Shown: positions 1-7,973 of the stretch, piece by piece
Numbering within the stretch: position 1 is the stretch's first letter
How the letters are laid out: every line of letters starts with the position of its first letter
Assembly: GCA_002729235.1 (NCBI GenBank)
Contig: PBTY01000098.1
Location: 1-64,000 of the forward strand
Reading direction: 5' to 3'
DNA: 64,000 nucleotides
Source of the DNA: Rickettsiales bacterium
GTDB taxonomy: Bacteria > Bacteroidota > Bacteroidia > Cytophagales > Cyclobacteriaceae
Notes under the pieces: generated by a model
What the model saw: the letters and a program-made list of their open reading frames with translations, nothing else
Databases searched by the model: none
What the model was told of the DNA's origin: nothing
Made by a program: the position numbers and the translations under genes

Positions 1-284
1 TAAGATTTGGGATACAGCCTGAAGCGAAAAGTGGTTTATTTTTCTCTAGCTGCGTTTACAAATGTGTAAAAAGTCTGTGGAAAAATCAAGCTTGAAAAGT
101 AGGTGAAATGCTGAGTAAAAAAATCTTGAAAAAAAGTTATAACCTTCTGTAATGAAGGAGATTACATTAGATTTGTCTAATGATCACTTCATTAAAAAAC
201 GGCGTAGATACGCTTTTTCCAATGTGAAAAAAAAGTGAAAAAAAGATGAATTTTTTTTTATGAAGGATTTATGCTAAGGGTTTG
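1..284. other. Intergenic start of window, no gene recognised
   Basis: AT-rich stretch before the rplU promoter. I find no convincing open reading frame, tRNA or strong terminator. Runs of A and T dominate, with a weak inverted repeat around 187-218. It could hold the end of an upstream transcription unit lying outside the window. Confidence 0.4.
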
Positions 285-315
285 TTTGAAAATTAAATAA
301 CAACCCATATCTTTG
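285..315 (+). promoter_or_regulatory. Bacteroidota-type promoter of rplU-rpmA
   Basis: TTTG at 285-288, a 19-base spacer and TATCTTTG at 308-315 match the known Bacteroidota vegetative promoter (TTTG, N19, TAnnTTTG) exactly. The inferred start of transcription lies about 20-25 bases before the rplU ATG at 347. Confidence 0.7.
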
Positions 316-346
316 CATTCCTTTTTGAAAAAGCAAACTGAAAAGC

Positions 347-658
347 ATGTACGCAATAGTAGATATAGCCGGTAAGCAATTCAAGGTTGAAAAAGACAAC
401 TTTGTATATGCACCATTATTAGAAGGAGAAGCAGGATCAGCTGTAAGTTTTGATCACGTGCTGTTGGTAGACAATGACGGTAAAGTAAAGGTAGGAGCTC
501 CTACAGTTAAAGGTGCATCTGTATCCGGAAAGATATTAGAGCATGTAAAAGGTGATAAAGTAATCGTCTTCAAGAAAAAAAGAAGAAAAGGTTACAAGAA
601 GAAAAACGGTCACCGTCAGAATTTCTCAAAAGTATTAATCGAAGACATTAAAGGATAA
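347..658 (+). CDS. rplU: 50S ribosomal protein L21 (bL21)
   Basis: The 103-residue product has the usual bL21 length and opening ([15 protein letters not shown]), a central beta-barrel region, and the basic [17 protein letters not shown] tail that contacts 23S rRNA. The gene is followed four bases later by rpmA, the standard L21-L27 pair. A consensus Bacteroidota promoter precedes it by about 30 bases. Identity is secure from sequence and context. Confidence 0.98.
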   Translation: MYAIVDIAGKQFKVEKDNFVYAPLLEGEAGSAVSFDHVLLVDNDGKVKVGAPTVKGASVSGKILEHVKGDKVIVFKKKRRKGYKKKNGHRQNFSKVLIEDIKG

Positions 659-662
659 TCTC

Positions 663-923
663 ATGGCACATAAGAAAGGTGTAGGTAGTTCTAAAAACGG
701 TAGAGAATCAGAAAGTAAACGTCTTGGCGTAAAAATCTATGGTGGCCAAAAAGCTATCGCTGGAAACATCATCGTGCGTCAAAGAGGAACTAAGCATCAC
801 CCAGGTGATAACGTGGGTATTGGTAAAGACCATACTTTGTTTGCTTTGATCGATGGGACTGTAAGATTCAGAAAAGGAAGACAAGATCGTTCATACGTTC
901 ACATAGATCCTATCGCTGAATAA
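663..923 (+). CDS. rpmA: 50S ribosomal protein L27 (bL27)
   Basis: The 86-residue product starts [16 protein letters not shown], the conserved bL27 N-terminal tail that reaches toward the peptidyl transferase centre, and continues with GVKIYGGQ and the [14 protein letters not shown] block. The N-terminus starts directly at the mature MAHKKG form and has no cleavable extension of the kind known in Firmicutes L27. It is cotranscribed with rplU, with a four-base gap, and ends before a strong hairpin terminator. Confidence 0.98.
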   Translation: MAHKKGVGSSKNGRESESKRLGVKIYGGQKAIAGNIIVRQRGTKHHPGDNVGIGKDHTLFALIDGTVRFRKGRQDRSYVHIDPIAE

Positions 924-963
924 GAAATACAAACGGCGTGCAATCGCTGTGAATAAAGCATTA

Positions 964-1000
964 AAAAAGCCCTGACATTTCTGTCAGGGCTTTTCTTTTT
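964..1000 (+). terminator. Rho-independent terminator after rpmA
   Basis: AAAAGCCCTGAC, a six-base loop and GTCAGGGCTTTT form a 12-bp stem followed by a T-rich run on the plus strand. Because the flanks are A-rich and T-rich it may also stop the converging HNH gene transcript. Confidence 0.9.
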
Positions 1001-1522
1001 TTAAGATGCTACCAATTCAGGTTCCTTTTTCTTCTTAGGTCTACCTGGTAGTACGGTTTCTGGTTTGAATCCGTTCTTATAGCGTTTCTTTCTTGTCTTC
1101 CACACTTTGAAGTTGTTTTTGTTTCCAACTTCAAACTGCCACTTCATGTGTTCTGAAGAGCTAACCCATTTCAGGTTATCAGCCTTGTTGTTTCTAGGGT
1201 TGTTGTCCAAATGAATGATCATGTTCATTTCCTCTGGATCTTCACACGCTACAAAAGCCTTAGCAACCTCTTTGTGAGGATACACAGTTCTTCTGCGCTT
1301 TTCATCATCGATCAAATCCAGGAAATAACATTTGCACGTCTTGTTCCAACGTTGCTTCATCATTTTTCCTTTGATGGTCATATTGGTTTTGCTACCCTTA
1401 TGCCATGTCTTTCTTGTTTTACTTCTGATCTTTCCACGACTGGAAATTTCATAGTTGCTGAAGCCTTCGATAGGCTCCCATACTTCTTCTGTTTGCTGTG
1501 CCATGTTCGCTTGTTTTTGCAT
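1001..1522 (-). CDS. NUMOD4 / HNH_3 endonuclease-like protein
   Basis: A 173-residue protein with a NUMOD4 module at about residues 14-40 (EVWEPIEGFSNYEISSRGKI, normally a DNA-contacting module of homing nucleases) and an HNH_3-type domain at about 85-130. The latter shows the IIHLDNNPRNNKADNLKW core, in which the first His and the N-x-x-D-N-L-x-W pattern are visible. The basic C-terminus (RPKKKKEPE) may bind DNA. Such genes usually occur in phages or as free-standing homing nucleases, yet nothing else here looks phage-derived. It converges on rpmA. I cannot tell from sequence whether it is active or which site it cuts. Confidence 0.8.
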   Translation of the reverse strand: MQKQANMAQQTEEVWEPIEGFSNYEISSRGKIRSKTRKTWHKGSKTNMTIKGKMMKQRWNKTCKCYFLDLIDDEKRRRTVYPHKEVAKAFVACEDPEEMNMIIHLDNNPRNNKADNLKWVSSSEHMKWQFEVGNKNNFKVWKTRKKRYKNGFKPETVLPGRPKKKKEPELVAS

Positions 1523-1687
1523 TTAACTAAAACAAGCTGATTCTTAATGAGGTATTAGCTGCGATGAATGGTTAAATATAGCTCATTTAATATTAGCTAA
1601 CTACTTTGCATTCTCGATTTTGGTTAATCGGACTGAATCAAACGATAAACTCTATAGAATATTAGATGAGTGGAGAAGAGTCTTGGA

Positions 1688-2164
1688 CTAAGATTTTTGT
1701 TTGTTTTTAGGCGAAGCTCCCTTTTCATATTTCTTGGGTGCGTATAAAAAGCCAAAGGCCTCGGCTCCTTCTTTGGTGTGAACGGTATGATGCACATAGT
1801 GAGCGTTCATAATGCGCTTCATGTACTTGCTTTTGGCAACGAATGGTATCTTGATTCTTCTGTGTACAATCACATCGTGAAACACAAAGTAGAAGATTCC
1901 ATAGCCAAGGATACCAAACCCTACAAACTTTAGCCAATCAAGTTCTGAAATCTCATATCCAGCTACTATTAGGGCAATAGATGGAATGCTAAAGACCAAT
2001 GCGAATAAATCGTTTCGTTCCAGGGGATGAGGATGTTTTACATGATGAGATCGATGCCACATCCACATAAAGCCATGCATGATGTATTTGTGGGTAAACC
2101 AGGCTACCCCTTCCATAAATAGAAAGGTGCCAATAATCAAAGCTGAGTTGATGAGGTATTGCAT
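1688..2164 (-). CDS. crtZ: Beta-carotene 3-hydroxylase (CrtZ type)
   Basis: This 158-residue membrane di-iron hydroxylase belongs to the fatty acid hydroxylase superfamily and would add 3-hydroxyls to beta-ionone rings. The histidine clusters that bind iron are present: HKYIMH at 25-30, HRSHH at 37-41, HDVIVH and HYVHH near the C-terminus. Hydrophobic segments separate them. It is the last gene of the carotenoid operon and starts one base past the ispH stop. Length and motif order fit CrtZ better than the longer plant-type enzymes. Confidence 0.92.
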   Translation of the reverse strand: MQYLINSALIIGTFLFMEGVAWFTHKYIMHGFMWMWHRSHHVKHPHPLERNDLFALVFSIPSIALIVAGYEISELDWLKFVGFGILGYGIFYFVFHDVIVHRRIKIPFVAKSKYMKRIMNAHYVHHTVHTKEGAEAFGFLYAPKKYEKGASPKNKQKS

Positions 2165-2165
2165 T

Positions 2166-3011
2166 TTAATAGGATCTTAACTCGTCCCGCACTTGTTCCA
2201 TAAGCCACATCGGGGTGGAAGTAGCCCCACAGATACCGATAGAGTCATTTGGTCCAAACCAGGTTTTGTCCAGTTCGCTTTTGTTTGATACAAAGAAAGT
2301 GTTTGTGTTGTTCTCTTTGCAAATATTGTACAATACTTTACCGTTAGATGACTTAGTGCCGGAGACGAATATGATTTTATCGAATCGCTTGGCAAATTCA
2401 CGAAGTTCTTTGTCTCTATTGCTCACCTGTCTACAGATAGTGTCGTTGGCATTAACTTCAATGCCAGAGCTGGTAAGCGTATCCTTGATGTTGTAAAAGC
2501 TGTCTGTGCTTTTGGTTGTTTGACTATATAAGGTGATGTTTTGTGGCAATGAAGTCATGTCCAGTTCATTGATGTCCTGGAATACCACCGCCTCATTGTT
2601 GGTTTGCCCCAATAGACCAATTACTTCAGCATGTCCATGTTTGCCATAGATATAGATTTTCTCTCCTTTGTCAAAGGAGTTCTTGATTCGGTTTTGAAGC
2701 TTCAAAACCACCGGACAGCTTGCATCTACGAGGGTGAGATTATTTTCTATAGCCAGTTTATAGGTGCTTGGCGGCTCTCCATGTGCGCGAATGAGTACAT
2801 GCGCATCTTTTATGCTTTTGAGATCTTCATGGCAGATGATTTCTAGACCTTTGTCTTGAAGACGTTTTACTTCTTCGTCGTTATGAACAATGTCGCCAAG
2901 ACAGTATAGATGACCTTGCTGCTCCAGAATGTCCTCGGCCATTTCAATGGCATAGACCACTCCAAAACAAAATCCTGAATTTTCGTCTATAGTTACGTTA
3001 AGTTGCATCAT
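2166..3011 (-). CDS. ispH: 4-hydroxy-3-methylbut-2-enyl diphosphate reductase
   Basis: This is the last enzyme of the MEP pathway, a 4Fe-4S reductase that makes IPP and DMAPP. The three cluster cysteines are visible at C15 (SGFCFGV), C99 (DASCPVV) and C193 (DTICRQVSNR), and the substrate-binding RAHGEPP and GKHGHAEV motifs are intact. At 281 residues it is near the normal length. It lies inside the carotenoid operon, between the cyclase and crtZ, so isoprenoid supply and pigment synthesis would be co-regulated. Whether it is the only ispH copy in the genome cannot be judged here. Confidence 0.95.
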   Translation of the reverse strand: MMQLNVTIDENSGFCFGVVYAIEMAEDILEQQGHLYCLGDIVHNDEEVKRLQDKGLEIICHEDLKSIKDAHVLIRAHGEPPSTYKLAIENNLTLVDASCPVVLKLQNRIKNSFDKGEKIYIYGKHGHAEVIGLLGQTNNEAVVFQDINELDMTSLPQNITLYSQTTKSTDSFYNIKDTLTSSGIEVNANDTICRQVSNRDKELREFAKRFDKIIFVSGTKSSNGKVLYNICKENNTNTFFVSNKSELDKTWFGPNDSIGICGATSTPMWLMEQVRDELRSY

Positions 3012-3054
3012 GAGTCACTGGTCATTTAGATTTGATGTACGCATAAATTCATGT

Positions 3055-3747
3055 CTAAGGATTTTGTTTGATGGATACTTTAAATTTTTCGTAAAAGGTT
3101 ACATTCATCAATAGAAGAAGCAAGGCATACATGGTGTCTTCTATTGGGATGGTAATAATTCTGATTGATAGATTCTCTGCGTTGTTGTACCACACAATTG
3201 GCTCATCTAGTTGATAGCCTGTCAAGATGCCATTAACTATGATGAATGGGATTAAGTGTATGAGATAGGCTGTCCAGAACTTACCTAACCAATGTGGATT
3301 AATTATCGCAGTGAACACCAGGAAAATCCCAGCAAAGAGAAAATTCCAGAAAGTATACAATTGGCTAAAATGAAGTGCCGAAATGATTAGTAAGCTGAAT
3401 CCGAGTACACCTGTCACCAACTTGATCAGTCCGCTCGTTTGAATGCGTGGCAAGAAATAGATCACACACTCGTAGATAAAAACGCTCGCGAAAGGAACGG
3501 TTATGAAAAAGAGGATTTCTTCAATCGGAAGATTGAAAAGGTAGATTCCCATAAGGTATCTGGGGTTGAAGCCCCAAACACCCAGTCGAGTGAAAATGAT
3601 GTCCCAGATAATAAAGAAGCCTCCGCTTATTGCTATGCCTGTGAATAATGCTTTCCACTTTTTAGCATATTGAATCCTTGGCTCGAATGAGCGAACCAGT
3701 GGGAAAGAAATGGTGAATAGGTGCAATATGAAATAGAGGTATTTCAA
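3055..3747 (-). CDS. Lycopene cyclase, CrtYc-CrtYd fused type
   Basis: A 230-residue integral membrane protein with about six to seven hydrophobic segments. Two halves each carry the acidic motif typical of the heterodimeric/fused cyclase family: PIEEILFF at about residue 76 and PIEDTMYA near residue 200. The family cyclises lycopene ends to beta-ionone rings and is unrelated to the FAD-dependent CrtY. The start overlaps the crtB stop by 4 bases, implying translational coupling. Mono- versus bicyclic product cannot be told from sequence. Confidence 0.9.
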   Translation of the reverse strand: MKYLYFILHLFTISFPLVRSFEPRIQYAKKWKALFTGIAISGGFFIIWDIIFTRLGVWGFNPRYLMGIYLFNLPIEEILFFITVPFASVFIYECVIYFLPRIQTSGLIKLVTGVLGFSLLIISALHFSQLYTFWNFLFAGIFLVFTAIINPHWLGKFWTAYLIHLIPFIIVNGILTGYQLDEPIVWYNNAENLSIRIITIPIEDTMYALLLLLMNVTFYEKFKVSIKQNP

Positions 3748-4580
3748 GCAAGAACGTTTAATCGGTCCAGCAATAGCGTCTTACTTAGTAACAGCATTTT
3801 TTTCATATCAGGAACACGCACACGTTCAGACATGATTCTTGTGCACGGTAGGTTCTTGATTTTTTTGAACAGCTGGAGATAATAAATGTAAGCCAGGTAT
3901 ACGCCTGCTTTGGCTCCTTTTGGTAGCTGTTTGATACCTTCAAGAGCTGCGTCAAAATCTGCGGCGATATCCGCTTCGATAGTTGCTTTGTCCTCTTCAG
4001 TGAACTGTTCAAAATTCACACCAGGGAAATAGACTCTACCTCTGTCTTTAAAGTCGCTCCTAAGGTCTCTTAGGAAATTAACCTTTTGAAAAGCAGCTCC
4101 AAGTTTCTTGGCGGGTGGTTCCAGCTTGTTGTATTCTTTAGAATCACCTTCACAGAAAACTCGTAGACACATCAAGCCTACAACTTCTGCGGAGCCATAG
4201 ATGTATTTCTCATAGCCAGCCTGATTGTATGTGTCATTGTCAAGGTCCATTCTCATGCTATAAAGGAAGGCATCAATTAAATGATGTGGGATCTTGTATT
4301 GGTTTACGACCAGTTGAAAGCTATGAAGAACTGGATTGAGGCTGATTTTTTCTTCTATTGCTTTGTAGGTATCTGCTTCAAACCTGTCAAGCAGATCTTT
4401 TTTATCGTGATTATGGAAGGTATCCACAATCTCATCTGCATACCTTACAAATCCATAGATGGCATATATGGGTAAATGAAATCGTTTATCAAGGGTCTTG
4501 ATGCCTAATGTAAACGAAGTGCTGTATCGTTGAGTGATAAGCTTACTGCACTCGAGGGTTGTTTCACTAAATAGGTCCAT
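3744..4580 (-). CDS. crtB: Phytoene synthase
   Basis: A 278-residue trans-isoprenyl diphosphate synthase that condenses two geranylgeranyl diphosphates to phytoene. Both Mg-binding aspartate motifs are visible: DEIVD at 49-53 and the LRDLRSDFKDRGRVYFP block around 170-185. The RYSTSF sequence near the N-terminus is also typical. It starts nine bases after the crtI stop and overlaps the cyclase gene by four bases, the usual operon packing. Confidence 0.96.
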   Translation of the reverse strand: MDLFSETTLECSKLITQRYSTSFTLGIKTLDKRFHLPIYAIYGFVRYADEIVDTFHNHDKKDLLDRFEADTYKAIEEKISLNPVLHSFQLVVNQYKIPHHLIDAFLYSMRMDLDNDTYNQAGYEKYIYGSAEVVGLMCLRVFCEGDSKEYNKLEPPAKKLGAAFQKVNFLRDLRSDFKDRGRVYFPGVNFEQFTEEDKATIEADIAADFDAALEGIKQLPKGAKAGVYLAYIYYLQLFKKIKNLPCTRIMSERVRVPDMKKMLLLSKTLLLDRLNVLA

Positions 4581-4588
4581 ATATAAAT

Positions 4589-6058
4589 TTACTTAAAATC
4601 TTTTTTGATTTCTCTAGCTACGACTTCTCCCGAAATGATGGAAGGAGGTACTCCAGGTCCAGGTACCGTCAATTGACCAGTGAAGTAAAGATTTTTTAAT
4701 TTCTTATTTTTTAAAGAAGGCTTCAGAATTGCTGTTTGTGTCAATGTATTAGCTAAACCGTAGGCATTTCCTTTAAATGAGTTGTAGTCATTGATAAAGT
4801 CCTGATGAGCAAAACTCTTTTTACATACGATATGATCTCTAATATTGGTTCCGGTAAATGCCTCCAGCCGATCCATGACCAAATTGAAGTAATGCTCTCT
4901 AGTCTCTTCTGTGTCTCTCAGATCTGGAGCTACTGGAATTAGTACCACCAGATTCTCATGACCTTTCGGGGCAACCGATGGGTCGGTCTTAGAAGTTGCT
5001 GAGGTGTAAAGCAGGGGTTTGCTTGGCCATTTTGGGTCTTGATAAATTTCTTTAGCATGCTGTTTGAAGTCTTCATCAAAGAACAACACATGGTGAAGCA
5101 TGTTTGGCAACTCTTTGTCCACTCCTATATAAAAGAGTAGAGAAGAAGGGGCCATCACTCGAGTGTCCCAATACTTATTGGAATAATTTCGATATTCTTC
5201 AGGTAGAAGCTTTGATTCGATGTGATGATAATCAGCTCCTCCAACGACCACATCAAAAGAGTACTCGTCTTTGGTGGTTAAAACTTTATCTATTCGTTTG
5301 TTGGAGTATGTAAAGCCAGTTACTGCTTCATCCAAAAGAATTTTTACTCCGAGTTCTTCTGCTAATGAAACCATTGCTTCGACAACTTTGTGCATCCCAC
5401 CTTGCGGATACCAGGTGCCTAACGAAATATCAGCATAGTTCATCAAGCTGTATAAGGCAGGTGTATTTTCTGGAGTGCTTCCCAGGAACAGTACTGGAAA
5501 CTCAAGCAATTGAATGAGTTTGTCGTTCTTGAAAAATCTCCTGATATGTTTGCTCATGGAGGTAAATACATCCATTTTGAGTAATCCAGTCAATAGTCGT
5601 GGATCAACAAACTCCGTTAAGGATCTGCTTGGTTTATATACGAGATCATTGATGCCAACTTCGTATTTGAATTTGGCCTGTTCAAGGAATTTTCTAAGCC
5701 CTTTTGCGGATCCTGGTTCGATACTTTCGAATAATGCTTCCATTTCACTCATGGATGCAGGTAGATCGACATAGTCATCCTGAAATTTGACCCGGTAACT
5801 TGGATCCAGACGGATTAGGTCATAATAGTCTGAAGGTTTTTTTCCGAATTGGTTAAAGAAGTGCTCAAAAACATCTGGCATCCAGTACCAACTCGGCCCC
5901 ATATCAAAAGAAAAGCCAGACATTTCGAGTTGTCTGGCTCGTCCTCCCGGTGTATTGTTTTTTTCTATTACAGTAACCTTGTAGCCTTGTTTGGCTAAAT
6001 GGCATGCGGCCGAGAGTCCAGCGAATCCGCTGCCAATAACTGCTATTTTTTTACTCAT
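4589..6058 (-). CDS. crtI: Phytoene desaturase, CrtI type
   Basis: A 489-residue FAD-dependent desaturase. The N-terminus carries the Rossmann motif VIGSGFAGLSAACHLA and the PGGRARQ signature, followed by SFDMGPSWYW. The C-terminus has the family signature GQLTVPGPGVPPSIISGE. It converts phytoene toward lycopene, normally in four steps for CrtI. Its ATG overlaps the stop codon of the sigma-factor gene (TAATG), so the regulator and first pathway gene are translationally linked. Confidence 0.96.
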   Translation of the reverse strand: MSKKIAVIGSGFAGLSAACHLAKQGYKVTVIEKNNTPGGRARQLEMSGFSFDMGPSWYWMPDVFEHFFNQFGKKPSDYYDLIRLDPSYRVKFQDDYVDLPASMSEMEALFESIEPGSAKGLRKFLEQAKFKYEVGINDLVYKPSRSLTEFVDPRLLTGLLKMDVFTSMSKHIRRFFKNDKLIQLLEFPVLFLGSTPENTPALYSLMNYADISLGTWYPQGGMHKVVEAMVSLAEELGVKILLDEAVTGFTYSNKRIDKVLTTKDEYSFDVVVGGADYHHIESKLLPEEYRNYSNKYWDTRVMAPSSLLFYIGVDKELPNMLHHVLFFDEDFKQHAKEIYQDPKWPSKPLLYTSATSKTDPSVAPKGHENLVVLIPVAPDLRDTEETREHYFNLVMDRLEAFTGTNIRDHIVCKKSFAHQDFINDYNSFKGNAYGLANTLTQTAILKPSLKNKKLKNLYFTGQLTVPGPGVPPSIISGEVVAREIKKDFK

Positions 6059-6570
6059 TAGCTTTTCTTGCCGTATACTTTGAGTTTTGTCTTAAGCTCT
6101 TTTCTAGCAATATGTATTCTATTTTTTACAGTACCTATTGGAATCTCCAATTTATCAGCGATCTCATGATATTTGAAGCCTCTGAAATGCATCATGAATG
6201 GTACTTTGTATGCGTCTTGTAGTTTCTCAATAGCATAATTAATGTCCTTCATGGCGAAGTTTGTATAAGCTCCGTTTTGAATAGTGCTATCTGTAGAATT
6301 GATGTAATGTAGATTTTCAGTAGTATCGATGAACGTATTTCTACGCATCATTCTCTGATAGTTTGTGATGAATGTATTTTTCATAATCGTGTACATCCAT
6401 GCTTTAAGATTTGTGCCTTCCGCGAATTTATCTCTATTGGTAAAAGCCTTAAGAATAGTTTCTTGAAGAAGGTCGTTTGCATCCTCCATATCCTTAGTCA
6501 GCTTCAGAGCGAATGGTTTTAAAGAGCTTGTTAATTGATCTACTTTATAACTGAATTCAAGTGCTGTCAT
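6058..6570 (-). CDS. ECF-type RNA polymerase sigma factor heading the carotenoid operon
   Basis: A 170-residue sigma-70-family protein. Region 2 covers about residues 10-75 (DANDLLQETILKAFTN, LKAWMYTIMKN) and region 4 about 110-165 (FRGFKYHEIADKLEIPIGTV, the helix-turn-helix). No anti-sigma gene is adjacent. It is the first gene of the pigment operon, downstream of a 423-base control region and a MerR regulator; this MerR-sigma-crt arrangement is common in Bacteroidota. It may direct transcription of its own operon, but that is inference. Confidence 0.92.
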   Translation of the reverse strand: MTALEFSYKVDQLTSSLKPFALKLTKDMEDANDLLQETILKAFTNRDKFAEGTNLKAWMYTIMKNTFITNYQRMMRRNTFIDTTENLHYINSTDSTIQNGAYTNFAMKDINYAIEKLQDAYKVPFMMHFRGFKYHEIADKLEIPIGTVKNRIHIARKELKTKLKVYGKKS

Positions 6571-6993
6571 GGTTGTGGAATTTATTTTTGTTTAATTCAA
6601 AGATATAAAAGGTTAAACAGAAAAACAAAATTTTGTTTAATCTTTATGATTATAACATAAACAATAATACGTGTCTATACATTGAAAAGTTGTGTTAAAT
6701 CCTGTTAAAACGGCTTTAAACCACTTTTATTAATTAAAGTGTGGTTGTTTAATAATATTTTGTTGAACAAAACTTCACAAAAGCCTATTTCATGAAAAAT
6801 GCAGTAAACAGACATATATCTTCCACAAAAGTGTCTTGTCAATAAATATTGTGTTGAACAGGAGGTAGCTCAGAATCTTATTCGCTCTGTGTTGATAGAT
6901 TAGGCAAGTAGTAAGTAGAGGTAGGAAACAATCAGCTTCCTGAATAGAGAATGTGAAGTACTAGTTAGGATGGCTTTTAAAACCGGGTAACCT
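6571..6993 (-). promoter_or_regulatory. Palindrome-rich control region of the carotenoid operon
   Basis: No gene is seen in these 423 bases. A perfect 16-bp palindrome, AAACAAAATTTTGTTT, lies at 6623-6638. TTTTGTT-G-AACAAAA, a 7-bp inverted repeat around one base, lies at 6758-6772, and a shorter relative, TGTTGAACA, at 6852-6860. TTTTGTTTAA or TTGTTTAA recurs near 6586-6595, 6631-6640 and 6745-6752. The repeated GTT/AAC half-sites suggest operators for the adjacent MerR-type regulator and hold the promoter of the sigma-crt operon. Binding is inferred only. Confidence 0.55.
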
Positions 6994-7893
6994 TTAAGAC
7001 GCTACAGACATGGTGTTCTCTTCTACGAACTGTATCAATTGATCTAGTCTGGTGAAGATAGTTACATTATCAGGAGCTTCTACATCTTGTCCTACTACCT
7101 GGAACCCTGTCAGAAGAATGTGTGCATTGGGAAATGATGCTGCCAGGCGGTCCACATAGGCCTGAATTTCACTTGGTCCTGGAGTTGTAGTAATTACTGA
7201 TAAGATGTAATCGGATTGATGGATATCATATACAGCAGATAGATCCATAAATGGAAGTGATTGACCTAGATATACTGTGCGATTGTTGCGTGATTTGATA
7301 ATGTAGTCGGCGAAAAGCAAACTAAGCTCATGCAACTCACCCTCTGGAAGGTACAATATATACTTCCGTGCTTTTTCGTTACTAACAAAGTATTGTCCAT
7401 CAATAGCTGCAATTAGCTTTTGTCGGACCAGGTTTGAGATGAAATGTTCTTGTGCGGGATTGATCGCCCCAGTTTGCCAAAGGATTCCGATTTTGGATAG
7501 GAAAGGGTAGATGATGTTGATCATTGTTTTCTCGAAACCCAATTTCAAAATATTCGAGGAAATAATTTTTTCGAAACGCTCTTCATCCAAATCGACCATA
7601 GCGATGGTCAGGGAATGAATTTGTTCAGGATATCGGAGATTGCGTTCGGTGAGTTTAATCACTTCACGTTGCATTTCGCCTTCGGTCATTTCGGCGATCT
7701 TCGAGATTTTAACACCATTTTCTTTTAGCAACGCTACATTCAATATGAGTTTCAGATCCTGATCATCATAGAATCTTATGTTGGTGTCTGTACGCTTCGG
7801 TTGTATCAACTCATAGCGTTGCTCCCAAATCCGTATAGTGTGGGCTTTGATGCCTGATAGATGTTCTAAATCTCTAATCGAAAACGTACTCAT
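6994..7893 (-). CDS. MerR-family regulator with B12-binding domain (CarH/LitR-like)
   Basis: Residues 1-70 form a MerR winged-helix (RDLEHLSGIKAHTIRIWEQR). Residues 90-170 are a four-helix bundle with the W-x9-EH motif (W139, E149, H150) that in CarH cradles adenosylcobalamin. Residues 178-295 form a B12-binding Rossmann domain with E186-x-H188 as lower-ligand candidate and the LGQSLPFMDL loop. The usual glycine of the ExHxxG motif is Ser191 here. It lies next to the carotenoid operon, so light-dependent, B12-based repression of pigment genes is the likely role. Light response is inferred from the family. Confidence 0.88.
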   Translation of the reverse strand: MSTFSIRDLEHLSGIKAHTIRIWEQRYELIQPKRTDTNIRFYDDQDLKLILNVALLKENGVKISKIAEMTEGEMQREVIKLTERNLRYPEQIHSLTIAMVDLDEERFEKIISSNILKLGFEKTMINIIYPFLSKIGILWQTGAINPAQEHFISNLVRQKLIAAIDGQYFVSNEKARKYILYLPEGELHELSLLFADYIIKSRNNRTVYLGQSLPFMDLSAVYDIHQSDYILSVITTTPGPSEIQAYVDRLAASFPNAHILLTGFQVVGQDVEAPDNVTIFTRLDQLIQFVEENTMSVAS

Positions 7894-7973
7894 CCGTTAT
7901 ATCTTATGCTTTACCAACCTTTCTCCAAAGAACATTCGGGTTGCTTTGTTAACTCCATAGCTTTCAAAAGTGT

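Noticed and set aside
1211-1540. Plus-strand reading frame opposite the HNH nuclease gene
   Set aside because: It lies entirely antisense to a gene with clear NUMOD4 and HNH motifs and shows no recognisable domain.
6792-6845. 17-codon frame in the carotenoid control region
   Set aside because: Too short, on the strand opposite to the operon, and without conserved features.
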